Shown in pieces: positions 1 through 5,319 of a stretch of 6,239 bases of DNA. The notes below the pieces were generated by a model. It was not told the DNA's origin. It worked only from the letters and a program-made list of their open reading frames with translations, and made no database searches. A program made the position numbers and the translations under genes. The DNA is from Hydrogenothermaceae bacterium (GTDB lineage: Bacteria; Aquificota; Aquificia; Aquificales; Hydrogenothermaceae), in assembly GCA_015490675.1 (NCBI GenBank), contig WFXI01000211.1, positions 1-6,239 of the forward strand, written 5' to 3'. Position 1 is the stretch's first letter; the number at the start of each line of letters is the position of its first letter.

Positions 1-1
1 A

Positions 2-316
2 CCTCTACCATCTTTGAATGAATTGAAAAAACAAAAACAAAAAGAACTTTTGTTATATGAAAAGCAGAGACTTCAGAAAATTTTAGACAGCTATGGTTAC
101 ATTTCACTTGCAGATGTTCAATTTTACGCCTCCCAAAATGACCAAGAAGCACAGGCTATTCTTTCTTGGTATCAGACATACGACGATCTCATCTGGTCAT
201 ACATAGACAACGACCTTGCAGCATTTACAAGTGTTGAAGAACTAAATTCAATAAACATGAAAAACATAGAACAGCAGATATATCAACAGTCTATACAACA
301 ATCACCCTTACCGTGA
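2..316 (+). CDS. C-terminal part of a phage tail-region protein (5' end outside window)
   Basis: The reading frame is open from the left edge (PLPSL precedes the TTG at 14) to the TGA at 314-316, so this is the tail end of a longer gene. TTG 14 has no ribosome binding site and is not a credible start. About 104 residues are visible: a Lys/Glu/Gln-rich helical stretch, then a segment with GYISLADVQFYASQ and EAQAILSWYQTYDDLIWSYI, then a polar end finishing in SPLP. The pattern of a Gly-Tyr-x-Ser-hydrophobic-Asp segment, a small-residue helix and a Trp-rich helix recalls C-terminal segments of proteins encoded beside tail-fibre genes in Mu-like prophages; that resemblance is from memory and loose. 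It lies just before the lysis cassette, where many phages end their tail module. The exact role is unknown. The stop codon is part of the ribosome binding site of the next gene. Confidence 0.6.
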   Translation, partial: PLPSLNELKKQKQKELLLYEKQRLQKILDSYGYISLADVQFYASQNDQEAQAILSWYQTYDDLIWSYIDNDLAAFTSVEELNSINMKNIEQQIYQQSIQQSPLP

Positions 317-326
317 GGTAAATTAA

Positions 327-767
327 ATGCAATTAAAAGACATAATAAAACAAATAGAAAGCTCAAATAATAAGTTAGCAGTTCGTTTTGAACCGCATTT
401 TTACCAAAGACTTAAAGAGCAAGAATTTAACGACAGAGCTATACAGAGGATTAAAGAACTTCATAAATGCAACACCGATACAGCCTATATGATAGCCTCT
501 ACATCTTGGGGCTATTTTCAAATAATGGGCTATAACCTATATTTTTACGGGCTGACCGATAAAACAGTTTTTGAATTTCTATTTGACGAAATAGAGCAAG
601 AACAAGCATTTGAAAAATTCACACAGCTAAAAAAAATCAACTTCTCCATTGAAGATCTAAAATCAGACCCTGAAAAAATACGCAAATTTGCAAAATACTA
701 CAACGGCGATGTAGAAGGATACTCAAGAAAAATAATGAGGCTTTTAAACTATGAAAGAATTGTTTAA
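327..767 (+). CDS. N-acetylmuramidase endolysin (DUF3380-like), single catalytic domain
   Basis: Probable endolysin that cleaves the glycan strands of peptidoglycan at the end of infection. The 146-aa product carries the conserved blocks of the DUF3380 muramidase family in order: I-E11-S-S near the N terminus, where E11 is the expected catalytic acid; RFEPHFY (20-26), matching the family's 'FE.H.F' block; TSWGYFQIMGYN (59-70), the 'S.G.FQIMG.N' block; and FAKYYNGD (121-128), the 'FA..YNG' block. Many family members have an extra peptidoglycan-binding domain; this one is the bare catalytic domain. There is no signal peptide or membrane segment, so it should need the downstream holin to reach the wall. 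The start is supported by GAGGT at 315-319, eight bases before the ATG. The last 17 bases overlap the putative holin gene. Family assignment is firm; activity is inferred. Confidence 0.88.
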   Translation: MQLKDIIKQIESSNNKLAVRFEPHFYQRLKEQEFNDRAIQRIKELHKCNTDTAYMIASTSWGYFQIMGYNLYFYGLTDKTVFEFLFDEIEQEQAFEKFTQLKKINFSIEDLKSDPEKIRKFAKYYNGDVEGYSRKIMRLLNYERIV

Positions 768-966
768 AGACGATAATGGAAAAACATCTTTTAGTAGAGT
801 TTTTACAGCAATTATTATAGTTTTTTATCTTATGTGGACATCATACATTGCATACCATACAAAAGAGCTTCCAGATATACCAGAAAATCTTTATTTGCTT
901 TTACTATCACTTTACGGAGTAAACAAAGTTGCTACAGCTATTAAATCTTTTGGGGCTTCTAAATAG
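751..966 (+). CDS. Small two-helix membrane protein, probable holin
   Basis: Likely holin or holin-like protein, forming lesions in the inner membrane so the muramidase can escape. The 71-aa product has a short polar N terminus with NGKTSFSRV (9-17), a hydrophobic helix at about 17-36, a short loop with PDIPEN (41-46), and a second, weaker hydrophobic helix at about 47-64 ending in a basic, Ser-rich tail. Two membrane segments and this length fit small phage holins, and an 'NG..S..R' start followed by a helix recurs in small membrane proteins of Mu-like lysis cassettes. No sequence motif proves holin function; position between muramidase and spanins is the main argument. GAGG at 737-740 supports the ATG. 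It overlaps the muramidase gene by 17 bases and the i-spanin gene by 38 bases, so the three are probably translationally coupled. Confidence 0.7.
   Translation: MKELFKDDNGKTSFSRVFTAIIIVFYLMWTSYIAYHTKELPDIPENLYLLLLSLYGVNKVATAIKSFGASK
916..919 (+). promoter_or_regulatory. Ribosome binding site for the i-spanin gene
   Basis: GGAG inside the holin reading frame, nine bases before TTG 929. It is the reason for choosing the TTG, which gives 13 residues before the membrane helix. The frame has no ATG in this region; an in-frame TTG at 950 lacks such a site. Confidence 0.6.
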
Positions 967-1387
967 GAAAGTTATCATTTATGCTTTTATACTGTCTGTT
1001 ATTGCAGGGATATTCTTTTATCAGAAACTAAAAATTGATATGCTTGAAAAGCACATATACAAAGTAAAAGTTCAATTAAAAGAAACACAAAGTAATCTAA
1101 AGCTATGTAAGTCTAATAACAAAACCTTTCTAAGCAATATAAATGCAAAGCAAACAGTAATAAACCAGCTTCAAAGAGAAATTAAATACCAAAAAAGAAC
1201 CTGCAAAAATTTATTAAACAAAAAAGAAAAGCTAATAGCGGACCTACAAAAATTAAAACAAAGTAAAACAAAAGATATAAAGCCAACAGTAATTTACAAA
1301 AAAAAGTGCAGTTTCAAAATAGAAACCAAAGAGGTTTTAAATGAAAAAGATATTATTTTTAATGTGCTTAACAGCATTGGTAAGTAG
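929..1387 (+). CDS. Rz: Rz-like inner-membrane spanin (i-spanin)
   Basis: Probable i-spanin: an inner-membrane protein whose periplasmic rod meets the outer-membrane lipoprotein encoded next, to fuse the two membranes in the last step of lysis. The 152-aa product has a Leu-rich N terminus, one membrane helix at about 15-31 (IIYAFILSVIAGIFF), then a long Lys/Gln/Leu-rich helical, coiled-coil-like region at about 36-115 and a polar C terminus. Cysteines at 60, 92 and 127 in the periplasmic part could form the intermolecular disulfides known in spanin complexes. The TTG start is chosen for its ribosome binding site at 916-919. Its 3' end overlaps the lipoprotein gene by 47 bases in another frame, the 'overlapped' Rz/Rz1 arrangement. 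Spanins share little sequence, so the call rests on topology, coiled coil and the overlapping lipoprotein gene. Confidence 0.8.
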   Translation: MLQLLNLLGLLNRKVIIYAFILSVIAGIFFYQKLKIDMLEKHIYKVKVQLKETQSNLKLCKSNNKTFLSNINAKQTVINQLQREIKYQKRTCKNLLNKKEKLIADLQKLKQSKTKDIKPTVIYKKKCSFKIETKEVLNEKDIIFNVLNSIGK

Positions 1388-1634
1388 CTGTGGGGTTAAA
1401 CAGCAACCCAAAATAGTTTACAAATACATAGAAAAGCCTGTTTATATAGAGTGTCAAAAGCCTGTTATTCCTGAGAAACCAAAATTCCAAACTTACCAAA
1501 TTTTTAGAGTCAACTTTGAAGGAAAATACTACTACTGTGCTGATGTAGAAAATGCAAAGATAATATCTGAAAACTGGCTTAAGTATAGAAACTGGTGTGA
1601 AAGTTTAGAAGAGAGTTTAAAAAATGAACAATAA
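1341..1634 (+). CDS. Rz1: Rz1-like outer-membrane lipoprotein spanin (o-spanin)
   Basis: Probable o-spanin, the outer-membrane partner of the preceding i-spanin. The 97-aa precursor starts with MKK, a hydrophobic core (ILFLMCLTAL) and a lipobox VSSC, with C17 as the expected lipidated residue. The +2 residue is Gly, not Asp, consistent with outer-membrane sorting. The mature part begins with a Pro/Lys segment (KPVYIECQKPVIPEKPKF, about 32-49), as in other Rz1 proteins, but continues for about 48 more residues containing YYYCADVENAK and ENWLKYRNWCE, longer than classical Rz1. Further Cys at 38, 66 and 86 may pair with the i-spanin. GAGG at 1331-1334, six bases before the ATG, sets the start. 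It overlaps the i-spanin gene by 47 bases. The lipoprotein signal is clear; function is inferred from topology and context. Confidence 0.82.
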   Translation: MKKILFLMCLTALVSSCGVKQQPKIVYKYIEKPVYIECQKPVIPEKPKFQTYQIFRVNFEGKYYYCADVENAKIISENWLKYRNWCESLEESLKNEQ

Positions 1635-1661
1635 GCCAGATATTATTATCAAATAGGCTTA
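1632..1661 (+). other. Stem-loop at the end of the lysis cassette
   Basis: TAAGCC (1632-1637) pairs with GGCTTA (1656-1661); within it GATA (1639-1642) pairs with TATC (1647-1650) around a TTAT loop. The stem is interrupted by an uneven internal loop and begins at the stop codon of the o-spanin gene. No run of T follows directly on the + strand, so it is not a standard intrinsic terminator. It could slow or partly end transcription, or protect the 3' end of the lysis mRNA. By eye only; no folding energy was computed. Confidence 0.35.
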
Positions 1662-1707
1662 AAACTTCAAAAAGATAATCTCAAAATAAATCAGAATTTT
1701 TTCATAA

Positions 1708-1721
1708 TGGCAAGGTTGCCA
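1708..1721. repeat. Inverted repeat TGGCAA-GG-TTGCCA
   Basis: Perfect six-base arms around two bases, notably GC-rich against the AT-rich surroundings. As RNA it can form a five-pair stem with an AGGT loop; as DNA it could bind a dimeric regulator. It is one base away from the next dyad. Confidence 0.5.
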
Positions 1722-1722
1722 C

Positions 1723-1740
1723 ATCAATTTTAAAGTTGAT
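1723..1740. repeat. Eighteen-base dyad ATCAATTTTAAAGTTGAT, possible operator
   Basis: The two nine-base halves are complementary except for one T/G position (a wobble pair in RNA), with a TTTAAA centre. The symmetry, length and position about 40 bases upstream of a gene start suit a site for a dimeric DNA-binding protein, such as a late-gene activator or repressor. This is inference from symmetry alone. Confidence 0.45.
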
Positions 1741-1767
1741 CTATCTTTTATTCCACGAAATCTATGT

Positions 1768-1772
1768 AGGAG
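1768..1772 (+). promoter_or_regulatory. Ribosome binding site for the DUF2730-like gene
   Basis: AGGAG six bases before GTG 1779 fixes this non-ATG start. The membrane helix begins about 11 residues later, which suits the start. Confidence 0.75.
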
Positions 1773-1778
1773 TATAAA

Positions 1779-2213
1779 GTGGAAGGGCTGTTATTTTCAT
1801 CAATTAAAGAGTATCTACCTCCAGTAGCTGTTTTAATCGTCATTATAGTTTATTTATTTTTTCAGAATAAAAGTAGAGCTAAAGAAACTGCAGAGATTAA
1901 AGATTTTATAGCTGAGCATTTTAAATCAGTTGAGAAAAAATTTGACAGAATTTCAGATGAAATAGAGGAACTTCATTCTTTATATCATCAATTAGAAATC
2001 CAGCAAAAAGAAAAATATCACGAACTGGACAAGAAAATTCTAAAACAAGAAAACAATTATGTAGAGAAGCTTGATTTTATTGCCCTTGTAAATGATACAA
2101 ATAGAAAATTTGAAGTTCTTCATCAAACGCTTATAGAAAGAGATGAAAAATTCAGAGCTGAAATAAAAGAGCTTTTTCATATTGCATTAAAAAATAACGG
2201 GGTGGAAAAATGA
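1779..2213 (+). CDS. Membrane-anchored coiled-coil protein, Mu gp25-type (DUF2730-like)
   Basis: Function unknown. The 144-aa product has one N-terminal membrane helix at about 12-28 (YLPPVAVLIVIIVYLFF), followed by a charged, heptad-like region from about 33 almost to the end, rich in Glu, Lys, Leu and Ile, so a membrane-anchored coiled-coil rod is expected. This layout, and the place between spanins and terminase, match the DUF2730 proteins of Mu-like prophages (phage Mu gp25 position). An i-spanin-like shape could also be argued, but the spanin pair is already present upstream. GTG 1779 is chosen for AGGAG at 1768-1772. Its stop overlaps the next start as ATGA (2210-2213). The family assignment rests on topology and gene order, not on a diagnostic motif. 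Confidence 0.68.
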   Translation: MEGLLFSSIKEYLPPVAVLIVIIVYLFFQNKSRAKETAEIKDFIAEHFKSVEKKFDRISDEIEELHSLYHQLEIQQKEKYHELDKKILKQENNYVEKLDFIALVNDTNRKFEVLHQTLIERDEKFRAEIKELFHIALKNNGVEK

Positions 2214-2509
2214 TTGAAAAACCAAAAGTAAAAGGTAGAATTCTTGGGTTTTACAGAAATGTTAAGCCTTTATCAGGACTTACTCTTGGAGAGATTTATG
2301 CACTTTTATTGAGGTATTACGAACCTGCTGCAATTGAACTATCTATATTGAAAGACATTGTGTTAGACCTTATTAACGAGGGATATTTAAGAAAAGAAGC
2401 CCTTTATCTTGATGCTGATACGATTTTATTTGCTACAGAAAAAGCATATCTACTTATAGACAAAAAAAGAATTGATGAAACTATAGAACTGCCAAGGGAC
2501 TTAAAATGA
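2210..2509 (+). CDS. Small winged-helix-like protein, Mu gp26-type
   Basis: Probably a small winged-helix protein of unknown role. In the 99-aa product, helices at about 24-35 (LTLGEIYALLLR) and 43-58 (recognition-helix position, ending LINEGYL) are followed by a beta-wing-like segment (ALYLDADTILFATEKAYLLI, about 64-83) and an end with ETIELPRDLK. Mu-like prophages carry a similar-sized protein between the DUF2730 and DUF3486 genes, often annotated as ArsR-like, which ends in a comparable 'T.+G...a.g...vPg..RP' pattern. It may bind DNA as a regulator or as a packaging accessory; nothing here decides. GGGGTGG at 2199-2205 precedes the ATG. It is joined by four-base overlaps to both neighbours, which argues for co-translation with the terminase genes. 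Confidence 0.68.
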   Translation: MIEKPKVKGRILGFYRNVKPLSGLTLGEIYALLLRYYEPAAIELSILKDIVLDLINEGYLRKEALYLDADTILFATEKAYLLIDKKRIDETIELPRDLK

Positions 2510-3054
2510 AAAAAACAAGATTAAAAAAGTTTGACAAACTACCAGAGCATATAAAACAGGAAGTTATTCAGCTTAGAAGACAGGGCAGAACTTTTGAGTA
2601 TCTGGAGAACTACCTCGAGGAAAAATACGGAATAGAAATTTCCTACAAATCCCTCTGGAACTGGTTTAAAGATAAACAAGATATGTTTGATATTGCATTA
2701 ATGTTTGGTGAAACTCTTGAAAATGGAGAGCTTTTATCTGCTACTAAAGGCTTATCTTTTGCTCTGGTTGGTATCTATCAACAACTGATATATGTGCTTG
2801 ATAATGTATCAAAAACTGCAGATATAGATAGTTTAGAAAAGCATCTATCAATCATAAAAGATGCAATGAACACACTTTCAAACTTCATGAGAGCTACAGC
2901 ATACACAGAAAAAACTCAAACAGAACTTGAAGACAAATATAGCAAAATGTTTGAAAGTTTTCTTGAAAAGGCTACTAAAGAAGCAAAAGAAAGATTTAAA
3001 GATAATCCAGAGCTTGCAAATACTGTTGTTGAGATAATCAAAAAATCATTATGA
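2506..3054 (+). CDS. Small terminase subunit, Mu gp27-type (DUF3486-like)
   Basis: Probable small terminase, which recognises phage DNA and recruits the large subunit for packaging. The 182-aa product starts with a basic N terminus and KLPEHIKQEVIQL (11-23), followed by RRQGRTFEYLENYLEE and YGIEISYKSLWNWF, a helix-turn-helix over about residues 12-56; 'LP..I...V..L...G.T' and 'S..S+..W' are the recurring features of the DUF3486/gp27 family. The remaining residues (about 60-182) are almost wholly helical, suited to oligomerisation and contact with the large subunit. AAGGGA at 2494-2499 supports the ATG. It overlaps both the preceding gene and the large terminase gene by four bases (ATGA). The position directly before a clear large terminase strengthens the call. 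Confidence 0.83.
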   Translation: MKKTRLKKFDKLPEHIKQEVIQLRRQGRTFEYLENYLEEKYGIEISYKSLWNWFKDKQDMFDIALMFGETLENGELLSATKGLSFALVGIYQQLIYVLDNVSKTADIDSLEKHLSIIKDAMNTLSNFMRATAYTEKTQTELEDKYSKMFESFLEKATKEAKERFKDNPELANTVVEIIKKSL

Positions 3055-4595
3055 GTTTAAAGAAGAAAGCACTAAAGAAGGCTTTAGAAAAGGTTGATGT
3101 ATCAGTAGATAAAGAAAAAGCTGAACGAGTTAAAAAAGCTAAGCAGGATTTTTGGTTTTTTGCCAAAACTTATATGTCCCATTACTTTAAATCTGAACCA
3201 GCAGAATACCACAAGATAATTTTTGATATTGTCAATAAAAGAGAACTTACCCAAGAACATATAAAAGCATTAAGAACCTGGATGCATTATAAATACTGGA
3301 TAAAACTAAAGCCTAAGAAAGATTTTGAAGGCATTCTTGATATAGAACCTCGCGGTTTTTCTAAATCTACAAGGTTTATCAGAACATATCCTATCTGGAA
3401 AATTTTAAGGGGAGATACATCTTATGCTGTTATTTTTGGAGCCAATCAAAAACTTGCAAATAAAGAACTGCGTAAAATAAAAAGAGAGTTTGAAGCAAAT
3501 AAAAAACTACGAGAAGATTTTGGAGATTTAGTAGGAGAAATATGGCAGTCAGAACATATAGAATTAAAAAATGGAGCTGCAATTTCAGCATTTGGTATTG
3601 AATCTGCAGCAAGAGGTATTACTAACTATGAAAAAAGACCTGATTTGGTTATTGTAGATGACCTTCAGAAAAAGAAAAGAATAAAAAATAAAGAGTACAG
3701 AGATTGGTTATATGATGAGTTTTTCTCAACTATATATCCATTAGGAGAAGAAGCTTTACTCATTCTAACTCAAACAATAATGCATGGAGATGATCTTCCA
3801 AGCAGAATTTATAAGCGTATTATAGGAGATTGGGATAACGAAGATGAAATATTAGACAGTTGGGTATTTTTAAGGTTTTCTGCATATAACGAGAATAAGC
3901 AATCAATCTGGGAATCAAGATGGAGTAAAGAAAAATTAGAAAAAAGAAGAAAAGCAGTAGGACCTACAGCTTGGGCTAATGAGTATATGAATGAACCAGT
4001 AGATGAGAAATCTAAATTTTTCCGAGAAGAATGGATTAAATTTTATGATTTTAATGAATTACCTTCCATTTCGGATTTAGAAATCAGTATGGGTGTTGAC
4101 CCTGCAGTTACAGGAACAGGAGATTATTATGCCTATGTAATTGTTGGGAAACATCGTCCGACAGCCAGAATATTTGTATTGGAGGCTTATGGAAAACATG
4201 TAACCTACAAAAATTTTAGGAAAGCTATTGTAGACGCATATAGAAGATGGAGACCTAAACGAATAATTTTTGAGGGTATTCAAGCTCAGGAAAATTATGC
4301 TAAAGAAACAATAGAATGGGCTGCTATGGAAGAAAATGTATATTTACCTGTCCAAATAGAAAAACCTCGTTTAGCAAAAGAAGAAAGAATTTTAACCTTA
4401 CAACCATTATTTGAAAATGGGCAGATTTACCTACAAAAAGACCAGAAGGAATTAATAAATGAAATAAAAGAATATCCTTCTGTTGCTTATGACGATGTTA
4501 TAGATGCTCTGCAAAAAGCAATAATGGGACTACAAACTAAAAGAGAAACAGAATCTTATGTGGCACGCCAAAGAAGGAGGAAAACAATTGTTTAG
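3051..4595 (+). CDS. terL: Large terminase subunit (ATPase plus nuclease), Mu gp28-like
   Basis: Motor and nuclease of DNA packaging: hydrolyses ATP to drive DNA into the prohead and cuts the concatemer or, in transposing phages, host-joined DNA. The 514-aa length is normal and both domains look intact. ATPase domain: Walker A variant PRGFSKST (100-107, with Ser replacing the usual Gly before K105), Walker B LVIVDDL (199-205, D203/D204) and the coupling motif LTQT (239-242). RNase H-like nuclease domain: D350 in GVDPAVTGTGD, E408 in IIFEGIQ, and the D481/D482/D485 cluster in YDDVIDAL, the usual three acidic positions. The C terminus is basic. The start overlaps the small terminase stop (ATGA) and has only a weak GAG upstream at 3031-3033, so it probably relies on coupling. 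The last eight bases overlap the start of the baseplate V gene; no portal gene follows. Confidence 0.95.
   Translation: MSLKKKALKKALEKVDVSVDKEKAERVKKAKQDFWFFAKTYMSHYFKSEPAEYHKIIFDIVNKRELTQEHIKALRTWMHYKYWIKLKPKKDFEGILDIEPRGFSKSTRFIRTYPIWKILRGDTSYAVIFGANQKLANKELRKIKREFEANKKLREDFGDLVGEIWQSEHIELKNGAAISAFGIESAARGITNYEKRPDLVIVDDLQKKKRIKNKEYRDWLYDEFFSTIYPLGEEALLILTQTIMHGDDLPSRIYKRIIGDWDNEDEILDSWVFLRFSAYNENKQSIWESRWSKEKLEKRRKAVGPTAWANEYMNEPVDEKSKFFREEWIKFYDFNELPSISDLEISMGVDPAVTGTGDYYAYVIVGKHRPTARIFVLEAYGKHVTYKNFRKAIVDAYRRWRPKRIIFEGIQAQENYAKETIEWAAMEENVYLPVQIEKPRLAKEERILTLQPLFENGQIYLQKDQKELINEIKEYPSVAYDDVIDALQKAIMGLQTKRETESYVARQRRRKTIV
4574..4580 (+). promoter_or_regulatory. Strong ribosome binding site that fixes the start of baseplate gene V
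   Basis: AAGGAGG lies inside the end of the terminase gene, seven bases before TTG 4588. The upstream in-frame ATG 4558 has no comparable site, and AAGGAGG would fall within its coding sequence, so TTG 4588 is the likely start. Confidence 0.85.
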
Positions 4596-5307
4596 CGATA
4601 TTCGGGAGTTAAAAGAACAGGTAGAGCATATATATGGCATTTTAAACAGGATTTTTGCCCTTGGTAAAGTGGTTGCTATTGATGAAGAAAGAGGACTTGT
4701 AAGGGTGAAGCTTGAAGAACACGACAATCTTACAACATACTGGCTACCTGTTTTATATACAAAAACACAGTTTGATAAAGAATACTGGCTACCTGATATA
4801 GATGAGATGGTTTTATGTGTTTTTACTCCTCCAAGCTTTGAGCGAGGATTTGTAATTGGAAGTTTTTATACACAGGAAGATAAACCTCCAGAGGCTACAA
4901 GGGATAAATGGGTAAAGAAATTCAAAGATGGAACGGTTATTGAGTATGACAGGGAAAACAGCAAGTTATTTTTAGATATAAAGAAAGATGCAGAAGTTAA
5001 CATAAATAATCAAATAACACTAAAATCTAAATCAAAAGTAGAGGAAACTCAAACAAAAACAGAAGCTTTTAATCAAGGTAGTTTAAAGATGACTTCTTGG
5101 CAGATTGAAGGGAATATAACACTTCAAGGTAATTTGTTAGTTTTAGGTAATATATCTTCAACAGGAACTATAACAGCTCAAAGTGGACTAATGACAGCTC
5201 CAGCTGGATTAAAACTAATGGTAGATGATTTCTTAACCATTTATAACTCACATACTCATACAGACAGCAATAACGGCACAACAAGCCCGCCAAACCAAAT
5301 ATACTGA
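4588..5307 (+). CDS. Baseplate assembly / tail spike protein V (P2 gpV, Mu gp45 type)
   Basis: Forms the trimeric spike at the baseplate centre that pierces the outer membrane. In the 239-aa product, residues about 17-95 make an OB-fold-like beta domain (GKVVAIDEERGLVRVKL, YWLPVLY, MVLCVFTPP, RGFVIGSFY), the N-terminal domain of gpV-like proteins. Residues about 105-200 are beta-rich with repeating short strands (TLQGNLLVLGNISSTGTITA), the triple-stranded helix region. The end, HTHTDSNNGTTSPPNQ, is the hallmark tip: H222 and H224 form the HxH motif that binds an iron ion in P2-type spikes. Start TTG 4588 is preferred over ATG 4558 because of AAGGAGG at 4574-4580. The gene overlaps the terminase gene by eight bases and precedes the next gene by 12 bases. 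The family call is very firm. Confidence 0.93.
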   Translation: MFSDIRELKEQVEHIYGILNRIFALGKVVAIDEERGLVRVKLEEHDNLTTYWLPVLYTKTQFDKEYWLPDIDEMVLCVFTPPSFERGFVIGSFYTQEDKPPEATRDKWVKKFKDGTVIEYDRENSKLFLDIKKDAEVNINNQITLKSKSKVEETQTKTEAFNQGSLKMTSWQIEGNITLQGNLLVLGNISSTGTITAQSGLMTAPAGLKLMVDDFLTIYNSHTHTDSNNGTTSPPNQIY

Positions 5308-5319
5308 AGGAGGAAAATT

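Larger units (their letters stand above)
1635..1778 (+). promoter_or_regulatory. Intergenic region between lysis and packaging genes, candidate promoter region
   Basis: This 144-base stretch is the only sizeable gap in the window. It carries most of the end-of-lysis stem-loop, a T6 run at 1697-1702, two adjacent dyads (1708-1721 and 1723-1740) and the ribosome binding site of the next gene. A TTGCCA at 1716-1721 resembles a -35 box but no good -10 sits at normal spacing (ATCTAT or TCTATC at 1739-1745 is poor). A weak or activator-dependent late promoter is possible; no sigma-70 promoter can be called with confidence. No coding frame of useful length is present. Confidence 0.35.

Noticed and set aside
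14..316. Complete gene starting at TTG 14
   Set aside because: No ribosome binding site and the frame stays open to the window edge; better read as the 3' part of a longer gene.
977..1387. Alternative ATT start of the i-spanin with AGGA at 965-968
   Set aside because: ATT starts are rare and it would leave no residues before the membrane helix; TTG 929 has GGAG at good spacing.
1624..1656. Ten-codon open frame MNNKPDIIIK as a gene
   Set aside because: Too short to support as a gene without conservation; kept only as a note under the stem-loop finding.
1661..1702. Intrinsic terminator ending in the T6 run at 1697-1702
   Set aside because: No convincing hairpin lies directly before the T run; the stem-loop at 1632-1661 is about 35 bases upstream.
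3430..3612. Reverse-strand open frame of 60 codons
   Set aside because: Lies wholly within the terminase ATPase domain, with Leu/Tyr-rich low-complexity translation and no ribosome binding site; antisense shadow.
4077..4283. Reverse-strand open frame of 68 codons
   Set aside because: Antisense to the conserved nuclease domain of the terminase; no recognisable protein.
4530..4727. Reverse-strand open frame of 65 codons
   Set aside because: Antisense across the terminase/V junction, Ser-rich translation, no supporting signals.
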